Shown here in pieces: positions 7,663 to 16,223 of a stretch of 33,013 nt of DNA. How positions within the stretch are numbered: the first letter of the stretch is position 1; each line of letters opens with the position of its first letter. The translations under genes and the position numbers were made by a program. A model generated the notes under the pieces. The model did no database searches. It saw only the letters and a program-made list of their open reading frames with translations, and had not been told where the DNA came from. Source of the stretch: Blastococcus sp. (lineage in GTDB: Bacteria; Actinomycetota; Actinomycetes; Mycobacteriales; Geodermatophilaceae); assembly GCA_025965795.1 (NCBI GenBank), contig JAOPWH010000189.1, forward strand, positions 1 through 33,013. The letters are read 5' to 3'.

Positions 7663-7694
7663 GATGACAGTAACGATGTATCGTTACTGTCATC
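7663..7694. promoter_or_regulatory. Long palindromic operator of the padR-like gene
   Basis: GATGACAGTAACGAT (7663-7677) and its exact complement ATCGTTACTGTCATC (7680-7694) are separated by 2 bases. The site ends 21 bp before the PadR ATG, where it would cover the promoter. PadR proteins usually bind palindromes in their own promoters, so autoregulation is likely. Fifteen-base perfect arms are unusually long. Confidence 0.75.
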
Positions 7695-7715
7695 CGAGCG
7701 TCCCAGGAGGACACG

Positions 7716-8291
7716 ATGCACCCGTTCCACGAGCGCGAGAGCCGGCACCCCGGCCTGCGCCACCACCACCCGCGCGGCCACCGTCCGGGACCGCCCGAGG
7801 AGGGTCCGTCCCGGCACCGTCGAGGTGGCCGCGGCAGGGTTCCGCGCGGCGACGTCCGCGCCGCCGTCCTGCAGCTGCTCGCCGAGGAGCCGATGCACGG
7901 CTACCAGCTCATGCAGGCCATCTCCGAGCGCAGCGGCGGCCGATGGGCTCCCAGCCCCGGTGCCATCTACCCCACGATCAGCCAGCTGGAGGACGAGGGG
8001 CTCGTCACCGTCACCGCCGACGCGGGCCGAAAGCTCGTCACGCTCACCGACGCCGGACGGCAGCACGTCGAGCAGCAGGGCGAATCGGGACACGACCCGT
8101 TCGCCGGCCAGCGCCCGGCCGGTCCGGGAGGGGACCTGCGTGGACTGCTCGAACAACTGCACGGCGCCGTCCGCCAGGTGGCACGCACCGGCACCGACGC
8201 CCAGCTGACCGCCGCCGCCGCGGTCCTCGGCGAGGCGCGCCGTTCGCTGTACCTGCTGCTCGCCGAGGGGCCGGAGACGCCGGAGTCCTGA
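7716..8291 (+). CDS. PadR-family regulator with His-rich N-terminus
   Basis: A 191-residue protein. Residues about 46-120 form the PadR winged helix: RAAVLQLLAEEPMHGYQLMQ, then RWAPSPGAIYPTISQLEDEGLV and TDAGRKLVTLTDAGRQHV. The C-terminal part (RGLLEQLHGAVRQV and on) is helical and would dimerise. The first 45 residues are rich in His, Arg, Gly and Pro (HPFHERESRHPGLRHHHPRG), a possible metal-binding or disordered tail. The ATG has AGGAGG 5 bases upstream. The 32-bp palindrome just before it is the likely operator. Its other targets are not evident; the flanking reductase is broken and the methyltransferase has its own promoter. Confidence 0.9.
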   Translation: MHPFHERESRHPGLRHHHPRGHRPGPPEEGPSRHRRGGRGRVPRGDVRAAVLQLLAEEPMHGYQLMQAISERSGGRWAPSPGAIYPTISQLEDEGLVTVTADAGRKLVTLTDAGRQHVEQQGESGHDPFAGQRPAGPGGDLRGLLEQLHGAVRQVARTGTDAQLTAAAAVLGEARRSLYLLLAEGPETPES

Positions 8292-8322
8292 CCGGCAGCC
8301 TCGGCCCTCCGTCGTCCACCCG

Positions 8323-8328
8323 TAACCT
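8323..8328 (+). promoter_or_regulatory. -10 element for a leaderless methyltransferase mRNA
   Basis: TAACCT fits the actinobacterial TANNNT -10 element and ends 6 bases before the ATG at 8335, so transcription would start at or next to the start codon. There is no Shine-Dalgarno sequence before this ATG, which agrees with a leaderless transcript. Confidence 0.5.
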
Positions 8329-8334
8329 CCTCCG

Positions 8335-9141
8335 ATGACTTCCGACGCCACCGAGGAGACGCGCTGGGCCGCCGCCAGAACCGAGCGCGGCCGGTCCTTC
8401 GGCGCCGTGGCGGCGGACTACGCGGCCTGGCGTCCCGGGTATCCCGAGGAGATCGTCGCCTTCCTGGCCGACGGGGACGGAGAGGGATCTCGGCCGCGCC
8501 GCATCCTGGATCTGGGCGCCGGCACCGGTCAGCTCAGCGAGTTGCTGCTCGCCGCCGGGCACGACGTCGTCGCCGCCGACACGTCGGCCGACATGCTCGC
8601 CCGGCTCGCCGTGCGGCTGCCCGGCGTTCCGACCCACGTGGCTCAGGCCGAGTCCCTGCCCCTGCGCGACGACGACGTCGACGTGATCGTCGCCGCGCAG
8701 GCCGCGCACTGGTTCGAGCCCTTCGCCGCGGCCCGGGAGTTCCGCCGGGTGCTCCGGCCGGGCGGCGCGGTGGGGTTCGTCTGGAACCTCCGCGAGGACT
8801 CGGCGCCCTGGGCAGCGGCGCTCAACCGGCTGCTCGCGGCCGATTCACGGGACCAGTCGGGTGACCGCCCCGAGGGCAACCGTTCGGTGGTCGACGCCTT
8901 CGCCCGGGAACTGGACGCCGAGGTCGTCACCCGCTCGACGCGGTGGATGCACCGGGTGCCGCCCGGGGCCGTGGTCGGCCGGGTGGCGAGCAGCAGCCGG
9001 ATCGCCCTCATGGACGACGTCGAGCGGACCGCCTACCTGGACCGGGTGCGCGAGCTGCTCGCCACCCATCCGGACACCCGTGGGCGCGAGGAGCTCGACG
9101 TGCCCTACGTGACCAACGCCTACCGGTTCCTCCCGCGCTGA
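8335..9141 (+). CDS. Class I SAM-dependent methyltransferase
   Basis: A 268-residue Rossmann-fold methyltransferase. Motif I is ILDLGAGTGQLSELL (residues about 57-71), followed by the acidic loop VVAADTSADML, motif LPLRDDDVDVIVAAQAAHWF and RRVLRPGGAVGFVWN. This order is typical of the UbiE/COQ5-like Methyltransf_11 group, acting on a small molecule. The substrate cannot be told. A TAACCT -10 element 6 bases before the ATG and absence of a ribosome site suggest a leaderless mRNA. It converges tail to tail with the histidine kinase, leaving 15 bp between the stops. Confidence 0.88.
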   Translation: MTSDATEETRWAAARTERGRSFGAVAADYAAWRPGYPEEIVAFLADGDGEGSRPRRILDLGAGTGQLSELLLAAGHDVVAADTSADMLARLAVRLPGVPTHVAQAESLPLRDDDVDVIVAAQAAHWFEPFAAAREFRRVLRPGGAVGFVWNLREDSAPWAAALNRLLAADSRDQSGDRPEGNRSVVDAFARELDAEVVTRSTRWMHRVPPGAVVGRVASSSRIALMDDVERTAYLDRVRELLATHPDTRGREELDVPYVTNAYRFLPR

Positions 9142-9156
9142 CGGCAGCGGTGTGGG

Positions 9157-10575
9157 TCAGACGGCTGGGTCTGAGCGATCGGTGTCCGGGAGAGGTAACC
9201 GCAGTTGCAGGTGAGCGCCACCGTCGTGGTCCACGACTGCGAGCTCCCCGCCGTGCGCGCGCGCGATGCCCCGGGCGATCGCGAGCCCGAGGCCCGTTCC
9301 GCCGGCACCGCGCTGACGGCTGGGATCCAGGCGGACGAATCGTTCGAAGACCTGTTCCCGAGCGGCGACGGAGATCCCGGGGCCGTCATCGATGATGTCC
9401 AGGACGGCGTCCGTCCCCTGCCGGCCGACCCGGAGCTCGACATGGCTGGTGGCGTGCCTGGCGGCGTTGTCGGTGAGGTTGCGCAGGGCTCGCGCGAGCT
9501 GATTCCGGTCGCCGATCACGCGGACCGGCGTTTCCTTCGCGACGACCTGCAGGCCGGTCGTGCGCCGGAGCCGGCCCACCTCGGCGGTCAGCAGATCGTC
9601 GAGGTCGACCTCCTCGGACTGGGAACGCGGCCCGCGCTCGTCCGAGCGGGCCAGGAACAGCAGATCGTCCACCAGCCGCTCGAGGCGCTGGACCTCGGCC
9701 AGGACGTCGGTGTGCACGACCGACCAGTCGGTGACCTCGGGGTGCACGGCCGCGATCTCGTGTGCCGCACGGATGGTGGCCAACGGGCTACGGAGCTCGT
9801 GAGAGGCGTCGGCGACGAACCGCCGTTGCGCCCCGGCGGCCTCGACCAGGCGATCCAGCATCGCGTTCATCGTTCTGGCGAGCTGCGCGACCTCGTCGCG
9901 GGACGGGGGAACGGGCACCCGGGCCGTCAGGTCCGTGGCGGTGATGCCGGCCACCCGGCTGCGCATCGCCTCGACCGGGGCCAGTGCGCGGCCGGTGAGC
10001 CAGTAGGACGTCCCGGCCACGAGCAACAGCAGGATGGGGTAGCCCAGCGCCAGGAGTCGGATCAGGACCCCGGTGGCGTCCGCTGCGGTCTCCAGGCTCC
10101 GCGCGCTGACGACTATCGCGTCGCCGTCGGGTGTCGACACGCCACGAACCACGATCCCGAAGGCGTCCTCTTCCCCGATGGGCAGCTTGGCCACCCTCCG
10201 GACGATCGTCCGTCCTGGCGGCGGGCGATCGGCGACCATCGGCGGCTTTCCCTTGATCGACGGGCTCGACACGACGACGTCGCCGGCAGGAGTGAGAACC
10301 TGCACCAGCGCCCGCTCGCTGCGCCCGACAGGTGTCACATCCGCATTGAGGGCTCCGTCGCGGGTCACCTGGGCCACGACAGCGGACGCCTGCTGGGCCG
10401 CGACGTCGGTGAGCGTCGCCTCGAGCTGGCGACGCTGCAGCACGACGAACGCCACCGCGGAGATGGCCAGGATGAGCGCGACGACGACGGTCGCCGCCAG
10501 GGCCGCGCGCACCCGCACGCCGCCGAGTCGATCGATGACCGCCCACCGTCGGGTCGCGGGTTCGGGGTCAGCCAC
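9157..10575 (-). CDS. Sensor histidine kinase of the envelope island
   Basis: A 472-residue membrane kinase. Transmembrane helices lie at about residues 23-46 and 170-192 with an extracytoplasmic sensor region of about 120 residues between. A HAMP linker follows (about 195-250), then the H-box FVADASHELRSPLA with the phosphorylated His259, N-box NLTDNAARHA (366-375), and ATP-lid boxes DIIDDGPGI and GGTGLGLAIARGIA. The GTG start overlaps the end of the response regulator by 8 bp, so both are made from one mRNA. It would sense an envelope signal and phosphorylate the regulator. The sensor region matches no ligand-binding domain I recognise. Confidence 0.93.
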   Translation of the reverse strand: MADPEPATRRWAVIDRLGGVRVRAALAATVVVALILAISAVAFVVLQRRQLEATLTDVAAQQASAVVAQVTRDGALNADVTPVGRSERALVQVLTPAGDVVVSSPSIKGKPPMVADRPPPGRTIVRRVAKLPIGEEDAFGIVVRGVSTPDGDAIVVSARSLETAADATGVLIRLLALGYPILLLLVAGTSYWLTGRALAPVEAMRSRVAGITATDLTARVPVPPSRDEVAQLARTMNAMLDRLVEAAGAQRRFVADASHELRSPLATIRAAHEIAAVHPEVTDWSVVHTDVLAEVQRLERLVDDLLFLARSDERGPRSQSEEVDLDDLLTAEVGRLRRTTGLQVVAKETPVRVIGDRNQLARALRNLTDNAARHATSHVELRVGRQGTDAVLDIIDDGPGISVAAREQVFERFVRLDPSRQRGAGGTGLGLAIARGIARAHGGELAVVDHDGGAHLQLRLPLPDTDRSDPAV

Positions 10576-11245
10576 CCCCGGCCGCCAGCCGGTATCCCAT
10601 GCCGCGCACCGTCTCGATGGCGTGCCTGCCGTACGGCTGGTCGATCTTGCGCCGCAGGTAGCCGACGTAGACCTCGACGACGTTGTCGTCACCCTCGTAG
10701 TTGGCGTCCCATACCGATTCGAGGATGTCGGTCTTGGACACGACGTCGCCGCGGCGGCGCAGCAGGAAATGCAGCAGGCCGAACTCGCGCGGCGTGAGGA
10801 CGACCTCGGCGTCCCCGCGACGCACGGTTCGGCTGGAGGGATCCAGGGTCAGGTCACCCGCGGCCAGCACCGCCGGGCGGGCAGGCGCGCCCCGGCGGAC
10901 CAGCGCCCGGAGTCGCGCGACGAGGATCAGGAAGGAGAAGGGCTTGGTCAGGTAGTCGTCGGCGCCGAGGTCGAAGGCGTCCGCCTGGTCGTACTCGCCG
11001 TCCTTCGCGGTCAGCATCAGCACCGGCGTCCAGACACCTGACGCACGCATCCGGCGGCACACCTCGTAGCCGTTGAGCCCGGGCAGCATGATGTCGAGAA
11101 CGACGACGTCATAGGTGTTGATCTCGGCGTTGAACAGTCCCGCTGTCCCGTCGTGCACCACGTCCACGACGAAGCCCTCCGCAGTCAGACCTCGTCGGAC
11201 GGTCTCGGCCAGCCGGACCTCGTCCTCCACCAGCAGAACCCTCAC
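10568..11245 (-). CDS. OmpR/PhoB-family response regulator of the envelope island
   Basis: A 225-residue regulator. The receiver domain has acidic residues EDE near the start, phospho-acceptor Asp51 in VVVLDIMLPG, Thr79 in MLTAKD and Lys101 in LTKPF. The C-terminal winged helix runs from about 128 (LTLDPSSRTVRR) through LTPREFGLLHFLLRR and VEVYVGYLRRKID to VRGMGYRLA. The GTG at 11245 has GGAGGT 5 bases upstream. A direct repeat of TCAG cores with 11-bp period lies 38 bp before the start, the spacing OmpR-family dimers use on DNA. The same architecture occurs before four other units of the island, so it is probably an autoregulated master regulator. Confidence 0.95.
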   Translation of the reverse strand: MRVLLVEDEVRLAETVRRGLTAEGFVVDVVHDGTAGLFNAEINTYDVVVLDIMLPGLNGYEVCRRMRASGVWTPVLMLTAKDGEYDQADAFDLGADDYLTKPFSFLILVARLRALVRRGAPARPAVLAAGDLTLDPSSRTVRRGDAEVVLTPREFGLLHFLLRRRGDVVSKTDILESVWDANYEGDDNVVEVYVGYLRRKIDQPYGRHAIETVRGMGYRLAAGGG

Positions 11246-11265
11246 CTCACACCTCCGTCCCCCCG

Positions 11266-11298
11266 AGTCTGACCGGTCACTACTGAGTCTCGGCTGAG
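11266..11298 (-). promoter_or_regulatory. Regulator promoter with 11-bp repeat box (site A)
   Basis: Read on the minus strand, CTCAGCCGAGACTCAG (11298-11283) holds two CTCAG cores 11 bp apart. After 11 bases comes CAGACT (11271-11266), a CANNNT -10-like element. The first repeat starts 53 bp before the regulator GTG. It matches sites B, D, E and F elsewhere in the island. Confidence 0.6.
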
Positions 11299-11403
11299 GA
11301 GTCGCGGAGCGGCGCTCAGTGGTCTCGGGCGAACGGGTTTCTTTCGAGCATGCCGCTCGTCCGCCAGGTCGCGACGTCCGTAGTCGGTGTGTACCGGCGG
11401 CCC

Positions 11404-14085
11404 TCAGCCCTCGCGGAGCAGGCTGACCGGTGCCCGCCGCGCCCACCACAACACCCCGACGCAGGCGACGGCGATGCTGCCGACCACCGCCGTCCCCAGC
11501 ACTGCCAGGTAGGTCCAGGGCACCGCGAGCGCGCTCGGGGGCGGGTCGAACACGCCGGTCAGGACGGCGACGAGCACGCGGGAGAGCACCGCGCCGAGGA
11601 CGGCACCCAGTGCGAGGCCGAGGACGACGATCGTCGCCGCCTCACCGACCACGAAGGCAGCCGCCTGACGGGACCGGGCACCCAGCGCCCTGAGCAGCGC
11701 AAAGTTCCGGCGCCGCTCCGCGAGACCGATCGCCAGCACCAGACCACCCGCGGCCGCGCCGAAGGCGAACGCGAAGCCGAGCTCGAGCACCGTGAGGCCG
11801 TGCAGGTCGACGGCGGAGAGACTCGAGCCGATGGTGGCCACGGCGGCGGACAGCGGCGTGACGGTTGCGGCTGGGCCCGCCGCGTGCCGCACACCTGCGG
11901 TGACGCCGGGGTCGTCGTGTCCCCCGGTGTCGACGAGGAACGCGCCGACGCTGTCGTCGCCGGTCACCTTGGTCAGATAGTCGGCATTGGCGACGAGGAA
12001 GCTGTCCTTCGGGGCGGTGGGGAACTCGTTGGCGACGCCGACGTAGTGGAACGTGGCGGTGACCGGCGCGCCGCCGGCGACGGTCTGCACGCGCAGTTTC
12101 ACGGCGTCGCCCAGGGAGAGCTGGTAGTCGGTCACGGTCTCGGCGCTGACCAGCACCCCGTCCGGTGTGGCCGCGAGCTTGGCCATCAGCTGATCCGCGG
12201 TGCCGCCGGTGAACCAGCTGTCCTGCAGCGAGGTGGCCGCGGCCACGGTTCCCGGCCGGACCCCGAACAGATCCTGCAGGTCCGCGCCGACGTAGGCGAA
12301 CCGGTGCTGCAGCGGTTCGACGGCCCGAACGCCTGGCACGGCGGCGATGGCCGCCGCATCCGAGGGGGACACGTGCGTGCCGATCGACTCGGAGACCGCC
12401 ACGTCCGATCCGTTGGTGAGACGTGCATCGACCAGCGCCTGTTGCTCGTAGGTCGCGTTGAAGACCGCCGTCGACACGGCGAAGGCGACCGCGAGGGCGA
12501 GGACGACCGCACCCCGCACGACCAGGGCCCGGGAGCGGCCCAGACCGGCAGCCACGACCCCCGCGAGCGGTCCCGCGACGGGTCGCAGGGCAAGCGTCAG
12601 GACGCGCTGACCCCGACGCAGGAGCAGCTCGACGAGCCGCCAACACAGCAGCCCCCCGCCGGCCCACAGCAGCGCCGGGCCGAGGAACGCCCAGTAGTCC
12701 ACCGAGATCGCCGCCACGCCTTCCGGCGCGAGAACGAGGGCGTAACCGACCTTGCTGGTCGCGCTGATCACGGCGGCGGCGCCGGCGAGGGCGAGCACGT
12801 CCAGGCCCAGCCGAAGCCAGAGCGGTCGCCTGGGTGCCGGGAGGGCGCGGGCGTCCACGACCCGGCCGACCCGCCACGCCCGCTCGGCCGGCAGGAGGAT
12901 CGTGGCAAGGGCCACGGCCAGGCCCCCTGCCGCCGCCAGGACGATCCACCCAGCTGCCGCCGCCGGTGTTGCGCCGAAAGCCGCCGAACCGAAGGCGATC
13001 CTGCCGAGGAACGCGGCCAGACCCAGCCCGAGCAACGTGCCGACGACCCCGATCGCGGTCGCCTCGGCGGCCGCGAGAGCCAGGGCCTGCCCGTGCGTGG
13101 CTCCGCGGCTACGCAGGAGCGCCTGCTCGCGCTCGCGGCGCTGGCGCCCGGCTCCTGCGACGGCGTTGGTCAGCAGTCCGGCCAGCACGGCTCCCGGCAG
13201 CCCGAGGAAGAGGAAGAGGATCTGCGCGTAGAGGGCGTCCTCGCGGGCCGCTCCGAGGGTGGCGGCAAGGTTGTCCCCCACGGTTCCGGAACCGGCCAGC
13301 ACCAGGTCCGTGTTGCGCGCGGCGCCCCCCTCGGCGACATACGCCGCAGCCGGGTCGGCGGGGAGTGCGGTCTCCCGAGCGACGTGCACCTGGCTGGCGA
13401 TCAGATCGGGACGGGTGCGGGCCATCGGGTCCAGCAGCTGGTGCCACAGCGGAGCGGGCAGCAGGAGAACGTTGTCGGGAGGTGCTGTGGGCTGGGCACC
13501 GGCGGGTGCGCCGACGGTCTGGAACAGCGTGTCCGCCTGCGGCAGGTCCACCACACCCTGCACGGTGACCTTCGCGTCGGGGAGTCCGGGGCGGGACATG
13601 GCGACGGCATCGCCGACGCCGACGTGCAGGTTAGCTGCTGTCTGCTGGGCCACCAGCACCCCGCTGTCGGCTCCGGCAAGGGTGCGCAGCTGTCCGGGGA
13701 ACTCGCGGCGGTAGCCGTCGGGGATACCGAGCACCTGCGCCGCACCCGTGGTCTGCGTGGTCGCCGATCCGCCCTGGGCGCCCGGTGCCGTGGTCGTGGC
13801 CGTGAGTCCCGGGACGGAGGCGAACCCGACCACGTCGGCGAGGCGCGTTCCGGGCTGACCGGCTACCGCTGCTGCGACCTGGGCGGCGTCGGCTCCCGCA
13901 GCCACCTGCACCTGCCAGTCGACCGCGACGCGGGCGACCGCACGGTCGGTCATCGTCGCCTTGCTGGTGACGAGGAACGCGCCGATCGCGGCGACCAGGG
14001 CGACCGCGGTCACGACGCCCAGCGTCACGGCCACCAGACGGCCGGCCCGGTGGCGCAGCAGACCGGACAACCAGCGAAAGATCAT
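11404..14085 (-). CDS. ABC transporter permease, duplicated FtsX type
   Basis: An 893-residue membrane protein with about ten helices and two FtsX/MacB-like halves. The first helix (VTLGVVTAVALVAAIGAFLV) is followed by a periplasmic domain, then a helix cluster including GLPGAVLAGLLTNAVAGAGR and REREQALLRSRGATHGQALA, an FtsX-type conserved stretch. The second half repeats the plan and ends with ERRRNFALLRALGARSRQAA and three helices. Start ATG overlaps the upstream ATPase stop as ATGA. It works with two ATPases and a lipoprotein from the same operon, as mechanotransmission or lipoprotein-export type systems do. The 159-bp gap downstream leads to the response regulator promoter. The cargo is unknown; envelope stress or antimicrobial export are possibilities. 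Confidence 0.9.
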   Translation of the reverse strand: MIFRWLSGLLRHRAGRLVAVTLGVVTAVALVAAIGAFLVTSKATMTDRAVARVAVDWQVQVAAGADAAQVAAAVAGQPGTRLADVVGFASVPGLTATTTAPGAQGGSATTQTTGAAQVLGIPDGYRREFPGQLRTLAGADSGVLVAQQTAANLHVGVGDAVAMSRPGLPDAKVTVQGVVDLPQADTLFQTVGAPAGAQPTAPPDNVLLLPAPLWHQLLDPMARTRPDLIASQVHVARETALPADPAAAYVAEGGAARNTDLVLAGSGTVGDNLAATLGAAREDALYAQILFLFLGLPGAVLAGLLTNAVAGAGRQRREREQALLRSRGATHGQALALAAAEATAIGVVGTLLGLGLAAFLGRIAFGSAAFGATPAAAAGWIVLAAAGGLAVALATILLPAERAWRVGRVVDARALPAPRRPLWLRLGLDVLALAGAAAVISATSKVGYALVLAPEGVAAISVDYWAFLGPALLWAGGGLLCWRLVELLLRRGQRVLTLALRPVAGPLAGVVAAGLGRSRALVVRGAVVLALAVAFAVSTAVFNATYEQQALVDARLTNGSDVAVSESIGTHVSPSDAAAIAAVPGVRAVEPLQHRFAYVGADLQDLFGVRPGTVAAATSLQDSWFTGGTADQLMAKLAATPDGVLVSAETVTDYQLSLGDAVKLRVQTVAGGAPVTATFHYVGVANEFPTAPKDSFLVANADYLTKVTGDDSVGAFLVDTGGHDDPGVTAGVRHAAGPAATVTPLSAAVATIGSSLSAVDLHGLTVLELGFAFAFGAAAGGLVLAIGLAERRRNFALLRALGARSRQAAAFVVGEAATIVVLGLALGAVLGAVLSRVLVAVLTGVFDPPPSALAVPWTYLAVLGTAVVGSIAVACVGVLWWARRAPVSLLREG

Positions 14086-14768
14086 CGCGGGACACCCTCC
14101 ATAGCGGGTTCCTGAAGTTGCCCGTCGGCCATCGACCAGACGAGGTCGAGCCGTTCGGAGACCTCGGGGTCGTGGGTGCTGACCAGTAGCGCCGCCCCGA
14201 GGGCGGAGACGGCGCCGAGAAGGACGTCGAGGACGTGCGTCGCGGTGTGCCGGTCCAGCTGACCCGTCGGCTCGTCGGCCACGACGAACGACGGGCGCGC
14301 GGCCAGGACCCGCGCGATCGCGACCCGCTGCGCCTGCCCCCCGGAGAGGTCCTCCGGCGCGGCGCCGGCCAGTCCGCCCAGGTCCAGGAGTTCCAGCGCA
14401 TCCGTTGCCCGGCTCCGTGCCTCGTCCGCCGGGACGTCGGCGAGGAGCAGCGGCAGTGCCACGTTGTCGGTCACGCCCAGGGCCGGCAGAAGGCTCGGCG
14501 CCTGGAACACGACCCCCACTCCGAGGGGCCGACCCGCTCGCATCTGCAGTCGCGGCCACGTCACCGTGCCGGACGTAGGCGCGTCGAGGCCGGCCAGCAG
14601 GTGCAGGAGGGTCGACTTCCCGGACCCGGACTCTCCGGTCACGGCGATCCGCTGCCCCAGCAGGACCTGCGCGGAGACCCCCCGCACGGCCATGACCTCG
14701 GCCGCCCCCCGACCGAAGGACCGGGTCAGTCCTCGGCACTCCACCACGACGGGCTCCGTGGCGCTCAT
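14082..14768 (-). CDS. ABC transporter ATPase (second subunit)
   Basis: A 228-residue ATPase of the LolD/MacB class. Walker A is GESGSGKST (45-53), the Q-loop is VFQAPSLLPALGVTDNVALP, the signature is LSGGQAQRVAIARVLAARP, Walker B is FVVADEPTGQLD and the switch His is in STHDPEVS. All catalytic residues look intact. Both ends overlap the neighbouring genes as ATGA, which makes it one translational unit with the other ATPase and the permease. Confidence 0.93.
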   Translation of the reverse strand: MSATEPVVVECRGLTRSFGRGAAEVMAVRGVSAQVLLGQRIAVTGESGSGKSTLLHLLAGLDAPTSGTVTWPRLQMRAGRPLGVGVVFQAPSLLPALGVTDNVALPLLLADVPADEARSRATDALELLDLGGLAGAAPEDLSGGQAQRVAIARVLAARPSFVVADEPTGQLDRHTATHVLDVLLGAVSALGAALLVSTHDPEVSERLDLVWSMADGQLQEPAMEGVPR

Positions 14769-15469
14769 GCCGCGAGCTGCTCTGGGGAAGCGACCCAGCG
14801 GCCGTCGGCCAGCCGGAGAACTCGATCGGCACCGGCGGCCACTTCCGCGCTGTGGCTGGCCACGACCACCGCGCACCCGGCGGCCGCAACCTGCCGCATC
14901 AGCGCAAGAACGCGACGCTCGGTGGTCACGTCGAGCTCTCCGGTCGGTTCGTCGGCGACGAGGACCGGAGGATCGGCGGCGAGGGCGACGGCGAGTCCCG
15001 CCCGCGCGAGCTCGCCCCCGGAGAGCGTGCGCGGCATGGCCCGGGACCGGGAGGTGAGCCCGACCATGTCCAGCAGATCCGCCACCGTGCGCCGCGGCGG
15101 AGCCGCGCGCCCTCGCAGGCCCTGCACCAGTGCGACGTTCGATCGGATGTCCAGGTGCTCCACGAGGTTGCCGGACTGCCGCAGGATGCCGATCATGTGG
15201 CGGCGCATCAGGGTCCGCTGGGATTCGGGGCGGTGACTCAGGCGCTCGCCCGCGAGCCGCACCTGTCCCCCGTCCGGCTCGTCCAGGCCGGCAAGGAGCG
15301 CGAGGAGGGTCGATTTCCCCGATCCCGACGGCCCGGTGACCGCGACCAGCTCGCCAGCGTCCACGGTGAGTGAGACGCCGCGCAGGGCCAGCGTCTCCTC
15401 GTCACCGGCGCGGTAGAACCGGTAGAGGTCGAGGGCCTCGACCGCAGGGGGACGAGGAGCCGGCGTCAC
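14765..15469 (-). CDS. ABC transporter ATPase (first subunit)
   Basis: A 234-residue ATPase with Walker A GPSGSGKST (46-54), a Q-loop RQSGNLVEHLDIRSNVAL, signature LSGGELARAGLAVALAADPP, Walker B VLVADEPTGELD and switch His in ASHSAEV. Its N-terminus DLYRFYRAGDEETLALRGVS is typical of MacB/LolD-like proteins. The GTG at 15469 begins 2 bp after the lipoprotein stop; a GTG at 15481 inside that gene is an alternative. It probably forms a heterodimer with the second ATPase under the single fused permease. Confidence 0.92.
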   Translation of the reverse strand: MTPAPRPPAVEALDLYRFYRAGDEETLALRGVSLTVDAGELVAVTGPSGSGKSTLLALLAGLDEPDGGQVRLAGERLSHRPESQRTLMRRHMIGILRQSGNLVEHLDIRSNVALVQGLRGRAAPPRRTVADLLDMVGLTSRSRAMPRTLSGGELARAGLAVALAADPPVLVADEPTGELDVTTERRVLALMRQVAAAGCAVVVASHSAEVAAGADRVLRLADGRWVASPEQLAA

Positions 15470-15471
15470 GC

Positions 15472-16128
15472 TCAGCGCCACGAGAAGGACGTGCTGACGA
15501 TGCGCCAAGGGTCGACGTTGTCGGCACCCTTCGGGCCGCTGAGCGTGAGCAGCACCTCTGAGCCATGTCGCCAGAACACGTAGAGCTCGACCTGGTCGGC
15601 GGTCACCTTTCCGGTCACCGGGTCGGCGGCGGAATCGGCGGTGTAGGTCGCGTGTACGGCACGACCGGCCGGAAGGGTGACCGTTTCCACCGGGCCGAGG
15701 CCGACGTTGTGGCCGCTGGCCGCCAGATCGGTCAGCACCCCGCCTCGCACCGTGTCCTTGGTGGGCTCCGCAGCTGCGGCCAGCTGCTGAACCGTGACCG
15801 TGTTGAGCTTGTCGGTGAACGAGACGCCGTTGGTGACGTCGGCGCGGGCCCAGCCCTCCGGGACCTTCACGGAGAACGACGCGCCCGCCGGGCTGTAGGG
15901 GACGAAGACCTGGTTGTCCGGGATGTCGCCGAGCGGGCTGTTCTCGCTCGTGGGCGCCGCCGAGGGCGACGGGGACGCCGCCGTTGACGACGGGGACGCC
16001 GTCGAGGACGACGTCGAGGACGCCCCGGAAGCCACCCGGGGGCCCGACGATCCGCCGGAGGAGCAGCCGGCGACGAGCAGGGCCGCGAGTGCGGCCGGAA
16101 CGAAGAGCAACGCCCGGGACCGTGTCAT
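15472..16128 (-). CDS. Lipoprotein of the ABC operon
   Basis: A 218-residue exported lipoprotein. The signal peptide ends in the lipobox LVAGC with lipidated Cys22, followed by a Ser/Thr/Pro linker of about 40 residues. The globular part (FVPYSPAGASFSVKVPEGWAR to IVSTSFSWR) resembles small beta-rich domains such as LpqN/DUF1795-like proteins; this is a pattern judgement. It is the first gene of the operon with two ATPases and the FtsX permease and may be the extracellular partner. A promoter of the shared architecture (site F) lies 24 bp before the ATG. Confidence 0.85.
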   Translation of the reverse strand: MTRSRALLFVPAALAALLVAGCSSGGSSGPRVASGASSTSSSTASPSSTAASPSPSAAPTSENSPLGDIPDNQVFVPYSPAGASFSVKVPEGWARADVTNGVSFTDKLNTVTVQQLAAAAEPTKDTVRGGVLTDLAASGHNVGLGPVETVTLPAGRAVHATYTADSAADPVTGKVTADQVELYVFWRHGSEVLLTLSGPKGADNVDPWRIVSTSFSWR

Positions 16129-16134
16129 GCCTGG

Positions 16135-16167
16135 AGCCTGACGGTCGACCGCTGTGACGACGCTGAG
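16135..16167 (-). promoter_or_regulatory. Lipoprotein-ABC operon promoter box (site F)
   Basis: On the minus strand CTCAGCGTCGTCACAG (16167-16152) has a CTCAG and a CACAG core 11 bp apart. After 11 bases follows CAGGCT (16140-16135), then 6 bases to the lipoprotein ATG. The second core is degenerate, so this is the weakest member. The -10 position right before the ATG suggests a leaderless or near-leaderless mRNA. Confidence 0.45.
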
Positions 16168-16223
16168 CGATCCTCCTCGAGGGTGGATCGCCGAGCGGCC
16201 GCAGCTCGCGGTGCGTCCGACCT

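Noticed and set aside
11350-14115. A 921-codon open frame on the plus strand
   Set aside because: It lies opposite the FtsX permease and ATPase. Its product is Arg/Gly/Asp/Glu-rich low-complexity sequence with no domain, as expected for the complement of a GC-rich gene.
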